This document shows, one piece after another, positions 50,100-58,102 of a DNA stretch of 64,000 nucleotides. Position 1 is the stretch's first letter. Every line of letters begins with the position of its first letter. The translations under genes were made by a program, and so were the position numbers. Under the pieces are notes generated by a model that did not search any database, was not told the DNA's origin, and saw nothing but the letters and a program-made list of their open reading frames with translations. The stretch is from Pseudobdellovibrionaceae bacterium (GTDB lineage: Bacteria; Bdellovibrionota; Bdellovibrionia; Bdellovibrionales; Bdellovibrionaceae), in contig JAHBUV010000001.1 of the NCBI GenBank assembly GCA_019637915.1, forward strand, positions 1,334,565 to 1,398,564, read 5' to 3'.

Positions 50100-51280
50100 G
50101 GAGCGCTCTCCCCGGCGGTGAGCAGCTCCACGATCAGGTCGAGGCCCGTTTCCTTCAGCTCCGCATCGGCGCGCAACCGTTTCGCGAGCTCCGGTAGGCG
50201 CTGGATCATGCGACGGGCCAGCACTTTGCGCCGGGACGGATCCTGATCCGCCTTCGCGCCGGCCGGGCTGTCCAGGAAGGCCTGTCGCACGGCGCGCGCC
50301 AGATCACTGCCCATCAGGTAGGAAAGATTGTTCAAGGCCGCACCGCTGTTCTGGCCGCCGTTTTTCCAGATCCCGTACAAGCGGCGGAAGTTGTCGCTCC
50401 GGAGGGGCTCGAGACCCTTGCGGCCGAGATCGCGCGCCGCCTTGAAGGGCGGCAGGGAGCGGCCCACGAAATCCGTCTGCCCGCTGTAGATCCAGCCCCA
50501 GACATCGGCCAGGCCCTCGTTCGCGGCCTTCAGAAAAAGCGCGCGCTGCAATTTGATGTTTCCGGAGAGCTCTTCGGATTTTTTTTCGATTTCCTTGTCC
50601 GGCACGGGCGCGCTCAACCCCGGGTCGTCGTGGGCCGTGCCCGCCATGCTCTGGGCCACCAGGCCGTCGCGCAGCAGATCGCGCAGGACGAGGTGATAAA
50701 ACAGCGCGTGGAAATGCTCGTGCGCGATCACGCCCGGGTTCAGGGACAGGGGCAGTTCCCGGCGCGTCGTCGCCACCACCAGCACCGCGTCCGAGGCGCC
50801 GTCGTAAAAAGAATTGTCCGTCCAGAGGGCCCCGTCATCCTTCAGCAGGCGCACCGACACTCCCACCGAACGCGGCCACGGCACGACCTGCCCCGCGCCC
50901 ACCTCGCGGTCCAGGGCCGACAGCTTTTCGAAGTGGGCGTAGAGGGCCCCCATCTGCTGGCTCACGAAATCGCCGGGCACGTAAACGCCGTCGTGATTGC
51001 GCAGGAACCGCGCCCGGGCCGCCTCGCCCCGCAGTCCGCCGGGCTCGAGCTTCGGCGCGAAATAAAAACGCGCGTAGGCGCCCCGCATTTCCAGGAGGTT
51101 TTCCACGCCGCTCAAAAGAATTTCCTGAAGACGCACTTCGCCCTTGTCATCCGGAAAAGGCAGGCGCATGCGGACTTCGCCGGAAACCCGGGACGTGGAG
51201 GGCTCCCGGGAGCAGGCCGTCATGAGCAGACAGCTCACGCACAGCCAGCAGAAAAAAGGCATGAAACGTCCAACGGGCAT
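50096..51280 (-). CDS. Gluzincin-like metalloprotease lipoprotein
   Basis: The 394-residue protein has a lipobox LMTAC (Cys23) and a zinc motif HEHFH (His187, Glu188, His191) in the helix VIAHEHFHALFYH. A downstream NEGLADV (Glu255) sits where gluzincins of the thermolysin kind carry the third ligand. The N-terminal 180 residues look like a beta-rich propeptide or fold extension. GGAGG precedes ATG 51280. I do not recognise the exact family; the two-part motif makes zinc-peptidase activity likely but unproven. Confidence 0.65.
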   Translation of the reverse strand: MPVGRFMPFFCWLCVSCLLMTACSREPSTSRVSGEVRMRLPFPDDKGEVRLQEILLSGVENLLEMRGAYARFYFAPKLEPGGLRGEAARARFLRNHDGVYVPGDFVSQQMGALYAHFEKLSALDREVGAGQVVPWPRSVGVSVRLLKDDGALWTDNSFYDGASDAVLVVATTRRELPLSLNPGVIAHEHFHALFYHLVLRDLLRDGLVAQSMAGTAHDDPGLSAPVPDKEIEKKSEELSGNIKLQRALFLKAANEGLADVWGWIYSGQTDFVGRSLPPFKAARDLGRKGLEPLRSDNFRRLYGIWKNGGQNSGAALNNLSYLMGSDLARAVRQAFLDSPAGAKADQDPSRRKVLARRMIQRLPELAKRLRADAELKETGLDLIVELLTAGESAP

Positions 51281-51386
51281 CGGCGGGCCTCCGGGCTGCC
51301 GTTTTGCAGTCCCCATGCCGCCTCAGGTCGAATTCCGGCGATTCTGATTGGAAAAAAGCGTCTAAAAACTTATCTATAGCCGTATT

Positions 51387-53669
51387 TTGACAGACCTGAC
51401 AGAGCAACTCACCCATTCATTGAATCCCCCCCAGAAGGAAGCCGTCCTGCACCAGGACGGACCCCTGTTGATCCTGGCCGGGGCCGGCTCCGGAAAGACC
51501 CGCGTGCTCACCCACCGCATGGCGAACCTCATCGCTTCGGGGGCGGCGGCGACGGATGAAATCCTTTGCGTCACCTTCACCAACAAGGCGGCGCGCGAGA
51601 TGGAGCACCGGATCTACAAGATCCTCGCCGATCTCGGCATCCCGGTGCACTCGCAGCTCTGGATCAGCACGTTTCACAGCTTCTGCGTGCGCATCCTGCG
51701 CCAGCGCATCGAGCTCCTCGATTACAAACCCTTCTTCACGATCTACGATCCCTCCGACCAGCTGGGGCAGATCAAAAAAGTCATGACGGCCCTGAACATC
51801 AACGAGAAGGCCTTCCCCGCGAAAAGCTTCCAGGGCCGCATCAGCGGCGCCAAGATGTCCGGGATGTCGCCCCAGGACATCGAAAAGGCCTTCGGCCGCC
51901 CGATCATGGATCCGAAGAGCCTGGAAGTTTACAAGCGCTACGAAGAGGAGATGAAGAAGGCCAACGCCCTCGACTTCGACGATCTGCTGTTGAAGACCTG
52001 GGACCTCTTCCGCATGTACCCGGACGTGCTCGAGCAATACCGCCAGAAATTCCGCTACGTCATGGTCGACGAGTACCAGGACACCAACCGCATCCAGTAC
52101 CTGCTGGTGCAGTCCCTGACCAAGGAGCACCGCAACCTGTGCGTCGTCGGCGACGAGGATCAATCGATCTACAGCTGGCGGGGGGCGGACATCCGCAACA
52201 TCCTGGATTTCGAGAAAGACTTCCCGGAAACGAAGATCGTCAAGCTCGAGGAGAACTACCGCTCCAGCGGCAACATCGTGCGGGCGGCGACCTCGGTCAT
52301 CCGCAACAACTCGCAGCGCAAGGAAAAAACCCTCTTCACCTCGAACAGCGCCGGCGATTTGATCCGTCTGCAGGAAGAGCGCAACGAATACGACGAAGCC
52401 CGTTTCGTCGCCAAGGCCATCGAGGAAAAAGCCAATTCCGGCGAAGGGTCGTGGAACGACTTCGCGGTCTTTTACCGCACCAACGCCCAATCCCGCGTTC
52501 TGGAAGAGCAGCTGCGCACCAACGGCATCCCCTACAAGATCGTCGGCGGCGTGCGCTTCTACGAGCGCATGGAGATCAAGGACATCCTGTCCTACATGAA
52601 GCTGTCGGTGAATCCGGCGGACGACATGGCTTTCAAGCGCATCATCAACGTCCCGGCCCGCGGCATCGGCAAAACCACTATGGAAAAGATCGAGGCCCTG
52701 GGCATGGAGCGCAAGCTCACCTTGTTCCAGGCGGCGGAAACGGCCGTCAACGAGCGCGCCTTCAACGCCGGCACCTGCGGCAAGATCCGCCGTTTCCTCG
52801 ACCTGATGCTGGACCTGCAGAACGCGGCGAAGCAGTTCCCCATCCAGGAGTTCTACCACATCGTCCTGGACCGCTCGGAGTACCTGAAGGCCCTCAAGGC
52901 CGAGGACAACCCCGAAGCCGAAGCCCGCATCGAGAACTTGGAAGAGCTCGACAACGCCATCGAGCAGTTCGCCAAAGAACGCGGCGAGGAAGCGGCTTTG
53001 CTGGGTTTCCTCGAGGAAATGGCCCTGGTGTCCGATCAGGATTCCCTGGACGAGCAGGTGAACTCCGTCACCCTGATGACCCTGCATATCTCCAAGGGCC
53101 TGGAGTTCCCCTTCGTGTTCATCGTCGGCCTGGAGGAAAATCTTTTCCCCAGCGCCCGCAGCGGCGGCTTTGACGCCGAGTCGGAGGACGACCTCGAGGA
53201 GGAACGCCGCCTGGCCTACGTCGGCATGACCCGCGCCCGCCGCAACCTGTACCTGACCTACGCGCGCACGCGCCGCGTGTGGGGGCAGGAGCAATCGAAT
53301 CCCCCGTCGCGTTTCCTGAAAGAGATCCCGAACGATCTCGTGGATTTCAAATCCTCGGCGCAGACCTCGGGGTTCATGGCGAGGTTCGCCGGCGGCGCCT
53401 ATGGCGGCGCTTCGCCCCGCGCCGGCGCCGGAGTCCCCCGCAACCAATCCCGCGGCGACTTCGACGATCATCAGGATTTCCCCGATTACGAGGACGGCGG
53501 CGGCGAGGGTTTCCGCCCCGGCATGAGGGTGCGCCATCCCACCTTCGGCGTCGGTTCGGTTTACTCCACCGAGGGCAGCGGCGACCAGTTGAAGGTCAGC
53601 GTGATCTTCGCCGATCAAACGATCAAAAAGTTCGTCGTGAAGTACGCGCGACTTGAACGTTTATCCTAA
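51387..53669 (+). CDS. UvrD/PcrA-type DNA helicase
   Basis: The 760-residue superfamily 1A helicase has motif I GAGSGKTRVL, motif Ia FTNKAAREM, motif II VDEYQDTN, motif III EDQSIYSWRGADIRN, motif IV LEENYRSS, motif V TLHISKGLEFPFVFIVGLEE and motif VI EERRLAYVGMTRARRNLYLTY. The C-terminus ends in the PcrA/UvrD tudor-like domain (GMRVRHPTFGVGSV). It unwinds DNA 3' to 5' in repair and replication restart. The start is TTG at 51387, since the family N-terminus (LNPPQKEAV) follows; no better start exists. Confidence 0.94.
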   Translation: MTDLTEQLTHSLNPPQKEAVLHQDGPLLILAGAGSGKTRVLTHRMANLIASGAAATDEILCVTFTNKAAREMEHRIYKILADLGIPVHSQLWISTFHSFCVRILRQRIELLDYKPFFTIYDPSDQLGQIKKVMTALNINEKAFPAKSFQGRISGAKMSGMSPQDIEKAFGRPIMDPKSLEVYKRYEEEMKKANALDFDDLLLKTWDLFRMYPDVLEQYRQKFRYVMVDEYQDTNRIQYLLVQSLTKEHRNLCVVGDEDQSIYSWRGADIRNILDFEKDFPETKIVKLEENYRSSGNIVRAATSVIRNNSQRKEKTLFTSNSAGDLIRLQEERNEYDEARFVAKAIEEKANSGEGSWNDFAVFYRTNAQSRVLEEQLRTNGIPYKIVGGVRFYERMEIKDILSYMKLSVNPADDMAFKRIINVPARGIGKTTMEKIEALGMERKLTLFQAAETAVNERAFNAGTCGKIRRFLDLMLDLQNAAKQFPIQEFYHIVLDRSEYLKALKAEDNPEAEARIENLEELDNAIEQFAKERGEEAALLGFLEEMALVSDQDSLDEQVNSVTLMTLHISKGLEFPFVFIVGLEENLFPSARSGGFDAESEDDLEEERRLAYVGMTRARRNLYLTYARTRRVWGQEQSNPPSRFLKEIPNDLVDFKSSAQTSGFMARFAGGAYGGASPRAGAGVPRNQSRGDFDDHQDFPDYEDGGGEGFRPGMRVRHPTFGVGSVYSTEGSGDQLKVSVIFADQTIKKFVVKYARLERLS

Positions 53670-53706
53670 GTGGGATTCAATGAAATCTCCTGAAGAAGGG
53701 GGTTTT

Positions 53707-54267
53707 ATGCGTTTTGTTTTCACGATCCTGACGGCTTTGTCCCTGTCGATCCCGGTTTTCGCCCAGCAGGCCACCCGGCGCGTGAGCCGCGCCCCCAACC
53801 AATCGACGGCCATGGGCTCCCCGCCCCGCCAGGAAGTGCTGTTCGGCGCCGCCGGCAGCGGCAAACTCGTCAGCGAAAAATCCGGCGGCGTCAACCGCAC
53901 CGTCATCGAGGCCCACGGCAGCTACCTGCGCGGTCTGGGCGGACCGATGCAGATCGGCGGCGAGTTCGGGATCTTCTCCTCCTCCGGCGGCAAATCGCAA
54001 AGCTACATCGAGGCCGTCGCGGTCGGCGCCTACAACTTCGGCCACCGCCTGAGCGATTCCATGTACGCCAAAGGCGGCGTGGGCCTGCTGGGCGTGCTCA
54101 GCGACACGGGCGACTACAAAAGCGAAGTGGGTTTTTTCGTGGGCGGCGGCAAGCGTTTCCCGCTGTGGGCCGGCGTGGCCTACAACCCGGAACTCCGCCT
54201 CTACAAAAAAGGCAAGATGGATCCCTCCATCGAGATCTGGCTGATCAATATTTCCGTGATCTGGTGA
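53707..54267 (+). CDS. Secreted outer-membrane-beta-barrel-like protein
   Basis: The 186-residue protein has a signal peptide (MRFVFTILTALSLSIPVFA), a short basic linker, then Gly/aromatic-rich strands (FGAAGSGKLV, IGGEFGIFSSSG, YAKGGVGLLGVLSD) and a terminal Trp (LINISVIW). This is a typical small barrel. GGGGG precedes ATG 53707. Its 3' end overlaps the convergent radical SAM gene by 23 bases. Confidence 0.65.
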   Translation: MRFVFTILTALSLSIPVFAQQATRRVSRAPNQSTAMGSPPRQEVLFGAAGSGKLVSEKSGGVNRTVIEAHGSYLRGLGGPMQIGGEFGIFSSSGGKSQSYIEAVAVGAYNFGHRLSDSMYAKGGVGLLGVLSDTGDYKSEVGFFVGGGKRFPLWAGVAYNPELRLYKKGKMDPSIEIWLINISVIW

Positions 54268-55438
54268 TTTCGTTCCACTCGTCGGCGTAAACCCCGGCGT
54301 CCGCCGGGAGGCGCCGCCGTTCCGGCGCGGGATTCACGTAGGAGGCCTCGACGCCGTCCCAGCCGCGGTAGCGGCGCGAATGTTCGTCCCTCGCGATTTC
54401 AAAATTCGGCGTGAGGACCGTTTTTCCCCCGCCCTCGGGGATGTCCACGGCGTAAGTCGGCATGGCCAGCCCCGACAGATGACCCCAGAGCTCTTTCTGG
54501 ATTTCCAAGGACTCGTCAATCGACGTGCGCAGGTGATCCGTGCCGACGGAAGGGTCGCACTGGAACATGTAGTAGGGTTTCACGCGCAAAAAAAGCAGCC
54601 GGCGCGACAGGGCCTGCACGATGGCGGCGTGATTGTTGACGCCGTTGAGTAGCACCATTTGATTCATCACCGGGATGCCGCCGTCCACGAGCCGTCCCAG
54701 AGCTTGCGCCGCTTCGGCCGTGAGTTCGCGGGGATGATTGAAGTGGGTCATCAGATAAACCGGCCCGTGACGGCGCAGGATCCTCACCAGCTCGTCGGTC
54801 ACCCGCATCGGGGCGACCACCGGCATGCGGGTGCCGACGCGGATGATCTCCACATGCTCGATGGCCCGCAGATCCGTGAGGATCCTCTCCAAAGCGCCGT
54901 CCGCGATGGTGAGGGGATCTCCCCCCGACAGGATCACTTCCCGCACGCCCGGATGCGAGGCGATGTAGGACAGGGCTTCTTCGTATTCGGAGGGACGGAT
55001 CAGGGCCTGCTCCCGCCCGGTGAAATGCTTGCGCGTGCAGTGGCGGCAATAAACGCTGCAGAAATCCGTGATCAAAAACAGCGCCCGGTCGGAATAGCGG
55101 TGCACCAGACGGGGCGCCGCCTGGTTTCTTTTTTCGCCCAGGGGATCCGCCATCTGCTGAGTCCCGTCCCGCATCTCCAGGCGATGGGGCATCAAGATGC
55201 GGCGGATCGGTTCCTCCTCGAAATCACCGGCGAGGGAGGCGTAATACGGCGTGCAGCGGATGTTGAAGATCTCACGTCCCTGCTCGAAAGCCTCGCTTTC
55301 GCCGGGACTCAATTTGAAAACCCGCTCGAAATCGTTTTTATTTTTCAGGGCATGGCGCAACTGCCAGGTCCAACTGGTCCAGTCTGAAACATCAACGCCA
55401 TCGGGCCGACGGCTGGAGGGGAAGACAAATCGCGCCAT
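54245..55438 (-). CDS. KamA-family radical SAM aminomutase
   Basis: The 397-residue protein has the radical SAM cluster CSVYCRHC (CxxxCxxC) followed by TRKHF. LSGGDPLTIADGALERILTDL is the SAM/PLP-linked region, and HFNHPRELT with a late YAVDIPEGGGKTVL is as in lysine 2,3-aminomutases. Members either convert free lysine to beta-lysine or, as EpmB, make beta-lysine for EF-P modification. The size lies between EpmB (about 340) and long KamA (about 420-470), and no epmA or efp is in the window, so the choice is open. Confidence 0.88.
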   Translation of the reverse strand: MARFVFPSSRRPDGVDVSDWTSWTWQLRHALKNKNDFERVFKLSPGESEAFEQGREIFNIRCTPYYASLAGDFEEEPIRRILMPHRLEMRDGTQQMADPLGEKRNQAAPRLVHRYSDRALFLITDFCSVYCRHCTRKHFTGREQALIRPSEYEEALSYIASHPGVREVILSGGDPLTIADGALERILTDLRAIEHVEIIRVGTRMPVVAPMRVTDELVRILRRHGPVYLMTHFNHPRELTAEAAQALGRLVDGGIPVMNQMVLLNGVNNHAAIVQALSRRLLFLRVKPYYMFQCDPSVGTDHLRTSIDESLEIQKELWGHLSGLAMPTYAVDIPEGGGKTVLTPNFEIARDEHSRRYRGWDGVEASYVNPAPERRRLPADAGVYADEWNEITRSRKY

Positions 55439-55475
55439 TTTTCGTCATTTCCGCCCTTTCGGGGCTGGCGCCCTC

Positions 55476-55646
55476 TTACACCAGGAACCGCTTGAAATCA
55501 CTCGGCGTTTCCAGCGTCTCATTGTGGGTCTCCAAAACTTGCACAGCCGTCTCAGGATGAAACATTTTGAGCGACCATAAATCATCAGTGATTTCAAATA
55601 AATGGACTTCTTCCCGGGTTTTGGCCTTCGGCCCGATCCTCGCTCT
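55476..55646 (-). pseudogene. Possible 3' remnant of a protein gene
   Basis: An open frame of 56 codons follows an upstream TGA and ends in TAA 38 bases before the radical SAM gene. It reads like real protein (TREEVHLFEITDDLWSL, then AVQVLETHNETLETPSDF and KRFLV). It has no ATG before residue 28 and no ribosome-binding site. It could be the tail of a truncated gene, or a short peptide from the ATG at 55565. Confidence 0.3.
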
Positions 55647-55691
55647 TCAACGGGTTGGGGAACGAGTCCCCGTTTTAAAAGGAGGATATTT

Positions 55692-57143
55692 ATGAAACTG
55701 AACGCACTGAAACCGACCCAGAAAAAGTGGGCGCTGACGGGGATGCTCCTCGTGGCCCTTGGATTCAATTTGTCCGCTCCCTTGCGCTCGATGAGCAGCT
55801 TGGACCTGGCTTCGGAAGACCCGGGCCTGGAAGAGAGCGAAGCGGAAGAGAAAAGCGCCACCATCACCTTGAAGGATGGCAAGAAGCACAAGGTCGTCTT
55901 CAAACAACTGAAGGGTCAGACCCTGGCTTACGGTCCGAACTCCCTGGAAGGCAAAGCCTGCGACACCGACGCTTGCATGAGCTATCAGGTTTTGAACGTC
56001 AGCTTCGCCAGCGATGTCGATGAGCTGACCGCCGCCTTCCGCAAAAGCTTCCAAAAATCCGCCAAAGCGGAAAAAGACCCCACGATGAAAGAAGCCGCCG
56101 ACCTGCCGGCGCAGGAAGAGGATGTCGCGCTCGATGCGGAAGCTCAACGCGCCGAAGAGCGCGCCAAGCGCGCGGAAGCCTTGTTGAACCGCTCCCTCCG
56201 TCTTTGCGAACGCAAGAAGGAAGGCCGCGCCCAGGCCACGTGCCAGGCCGACGAATTCATCAAAGCCCTGAAGAGCTCTTCCAACCGCAAGGGCTCCTAC
56301 GGCGACCGCAAACGCGAACCCCTGATCAGCGACGAGATCGCGACGGACTTCTTCAACGAGAACATCCGTGAGTCCCTGCTCGCCTCCCTCTCTTATGAAG
56401 AGATGGACCTGCTGGCCCGTCCCGGCTACGGCGGCGGCATGAGCTTCGGTTCCAGCGGCCCGAACGGCGCGGAACTCCTCCAAAAGCTGCAAGCCAAACT
56501 GCCTAAGGGCTACAACGAACTCCGCAAGGCCGTGAAGCAGGTCGCCCTCGACGCCGTCAAAGGCTTCACCCAGCAACTTCGTTTCAAAAACGAACAAATG
56601 GGCCAGGTCAAAACGACCGCGAACAAATTCATGAACATGGCCAACACGCTGAACGCCCAGGCCAGCCGCACCCAGGATCCGCAACAGCGTCAGATGCTGC
56701 TGGCCGAAGCCCAGCAGGCCCGCGGTGAAGCCGACAGGATGAATCAACAGCTGATGAGCATGCGCAGCGACACGAGCCTGATGAACAAGATCCAGACGAT
56801 GGCCAGCGCCATGGGCAACAACATGAGCGCCGGTCTGCTGGAAGCCCAGCAACAGCAGCTCATCACCAGCACTTTCTCCATGGAGCTGATGCAGGACTAC
56901 AAGCTGCAACTGCCGCAACTCTACACGGACTCGAGCCTGCTGAACCCGGTCCTCACCAGCGGCACGACCGACACCTTCACGGGCCAGACGATCCAAGGCG
57001 TGCTGCGCCGGGATTCGACGGTGATCCGCCAGGGCAACCAAGGCAGCATCACGGGTGGTCCGACGCAACAACAAACGCCGAGCCCGGTCGTGCCCTTCGG
57101 CACCCAGAACTCCGGCCAACGCGGCAGCATCCAACGCTTCTAA
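55692..57143 (+). CDS. Secreted Gln/Met-rich helical protein
   Basis: The 483-residue protein has a basic N-terminus and one hydrophobic segment (WALTGMLLVALGFNLSAPL), serving as signal or anchor. It continues with an acidic stretch, a small SH3-like strand region (ATITLKDGKKHKVVFKQLKG), two disulfide candidates (CDTDAC; CERKKEGRAQATC), a long helical Gln/Met-rich region (about 280-400), and a Thr/Gln/Pro tail. GGAGG precedes ATG 55692. It is a single-gene unit with its own terminator. I recognise no family. Confidence 0.7.
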   Translation: MKLNALKPTQKKWALTGMLLVALGFNLSAPLRSMSSLDLASEDPGLEESEAEEKSATITLKDGKKHKVVFKQLKGQTLAYGPNSLEGKACDTDACMSYQVLNVSFASDVDELTAAFRKSFQKSAKAEKDPTMKEAADLPAQEEDVALDAEAQRAEERAKRAEALLNRSLRLCERKKEGRAQATCQADEFIKALKSSSNRKGSYGDRKREPLISDEIATDFFNENIRESLLASLSYEEMDLLARPGYGGGMSFGSSGPNGAELLQKLQAKLPKGYNELRKAVKQVALDAVKGFTQQLRFKNEQMGQVKTTANKFMNMANTLNAQASRTQDPQQRQMLLAEAQQARGEADRMNQQLMSMRSDTSLMNKIQTMASAMGNNMSAGLLEAQQQQLITSTFSMELMQDYKLQLPQLYTDSSLLNPVLTSGTTDTFTGQTIQGVLRRDSTVIRQGNQGSITGGPTQQQTPSPVVPFGTQNSGQRGSIQRF

Positions 57144-57176
57144 TCAAGAATCAGAACACGTTCCCTGAGATCCTCC

Positions 57177-57209
57177 ACCGGAGCCAAGACGGCTCCGGTT
57201 CTGTTTTTT
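57177..57209 (+). terminator. Intrinsic terminator
   Basis: The stem ACCGGAGCC / GGCTCCGGT with loop AAGAC is followed by TCTGTTTTTT. It ends the rightward gene at 57143 and touches the stop codon of the convergent antitoxin gene. Confidence 0.85.
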
Positions 57210-57535
57210 CAGGAAACCTTTTTCACGGAAAGTTTGAGACCCAGGGTTTTGAGAACGGCTGTCAGCGTGGCCAAGGTGGGATTGCCGTCTTTTGAAAGAG
57301 CCTTGTGGATCGTGGAGGGGGTTTTTCCCGCTTTCCTGGCGATCTGCTCAATGGATATCCCGAACGCCTCGGAAACGCCGCGGATCGCTTCAATCACGAG
57401 CTCCGGGACATCCCCATTTTCTTCCAACGAGGATTTCAGATACTCGATCGCTTCATCCGGGCTCTTTTTGAACCTTTCATGCTTGAACTGCGACCAGCTT
57501 CGCGGTTTTTTAGCGGTCTTTTTTTCTGCTCGCAT
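57209..57535 (-). CDS. HigA-like HTH antitoxin
   Basis: The 108-residue protein has a basic N-terminus and a helical region (SPDEAIEYLKSSLEENG). A Cro/XRE helix-turn-helix follows (FGISIEQIARKAGKTPSTIHKALSKDGNPTLATL), ending in VLKTLGLKLSVKK, typical of addiction-module antidotes of the HigA group. GAGGT precedes ATG 57535. It lies downstream of the toxin and overlaps it by 26 bases; the toxin-first order is characteristic of higBA systems. Confidence 0.8.
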   Translation of the reverse strand: MRAEKKTAKKPRSWSQFKHERFKKSPDEAIEYLKSSLEENGDVPELVIEAIRGVSEAFGISIEQIARKAGKTPSTIHKALSKDGNPTLATLTAVLKTLGLKLSVKKVS

Positions 57536-57854
57536 CCCGACCTCTGTATTCTTCCAAATAAGCCCTGGCTTTTCGAATATCCTCCGTTTGCGCGGACTTA
57601 TCACCGGCCGAAAGCAACAGCACGATTTTCATCCCGACAACGGAGTAGTAGATCCGAAAGGCCGGATTCTTCAACTTCAACTCGTTCAGACCGCCGCCCA
57701 GGGGTTTGGCGTGACCGGGGTGGCCCATCATCAGGCGGTCCACCCGGGCCATCACCTTTCCCCGGACGGAGCCGTCCAAAGCGTCCAACCAATCACCGAA
57801 CGGTTCTCTCCCAGAAGGAGTGACATAGACGAGGAGCCGATAAAACTCCCTCAT
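57510..57854 (-). CDS. RelE/HigB-type toxin
   Basis: The 114-residue protein fits the HigB/Gp49 branch of the RelE superfamily: SGREPFGDWLDALDGSVRGKVMARVDRL, HAKPLGGGLNELKLKNPAFRIYYSVVGMKIVLLLSAGDKS (cited in parts) and KARAYLEEYRGR. These toxins cleave mRNA on or off the ribosome. The closing DIRKARAYLEEYRGRDASRKK is the usual C-terminal helix. A consensus promoter lies nine bases ahead of the ATG, so the transcript is almost leaderless. Confidence 0.82.
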   Translation of the reverse strand: MREFYRLLVYVTPSGREPFGDWLDALDGSVRGKVMARVDRLMMGHPGHAKPLGGGLNELKLKNPAFRIYYSVVGMKIVLLLSAGDKSAQTEDIRKARAYLEEYRGRDASRKKDR

Positions 57855-57863
57855 CGTTTCTCC

Positions 57864-57892
57864 ACTATAGCGTAGATTGATTTTTTATTCAA
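57864..57892 (-). promoter_or_regulatory. Promoter of the toxin-antitoxin pair
   Basis: On the minus strand TTGAAT and TATAGT are 17 bases apart. The -10 box ends nine bases before the toxin ATG. TTGA and TCAA eight bases apart (within 57879-57893) make a small inverted repeat over the -35 region, where the antitoxin might bind. Confidence 0.6.
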
Positions 57893-57995
57893 GTTTTTCG
57901 CGGTCCAAGCCATTCGCGCAGGGACGAACAAAAGGGCAGCCACCGCGGAAAGAGCCTTAAATGCCCATAAGTCTCGGGGCCGAACGCCTTCCGGA

Positions 57996-58029
57996 CAAAA
58001 AAATACCCGGGGACCTTGCGGCCCCCGGG
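57996..58029 (-). terminator. Intrinsic terminator of the DUF507-GroES-OMP operon
   Basis: The minus strand has arms CCCGGGGGCC and GGTCCCCGGG (one G-U pair) with loop GCAA, followed by TATTTTTTT. Confidence 0.85.
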
Positions 58030-58102
58030 CCCTGCTCGCCACCAAATCTAGCTGCGGTCAAACTGTGTTCACGCTGCCGGACAAGATGCAATCACGATGA
58101 AA

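Noticed and set aside
57851-58045. A 64-codon leftward open frame upstream of the toxin gene.
   Set aside because: It covers a strong terminator hairpin and the toxin-antitoxin promoter, and its sequence has no protein-like character.
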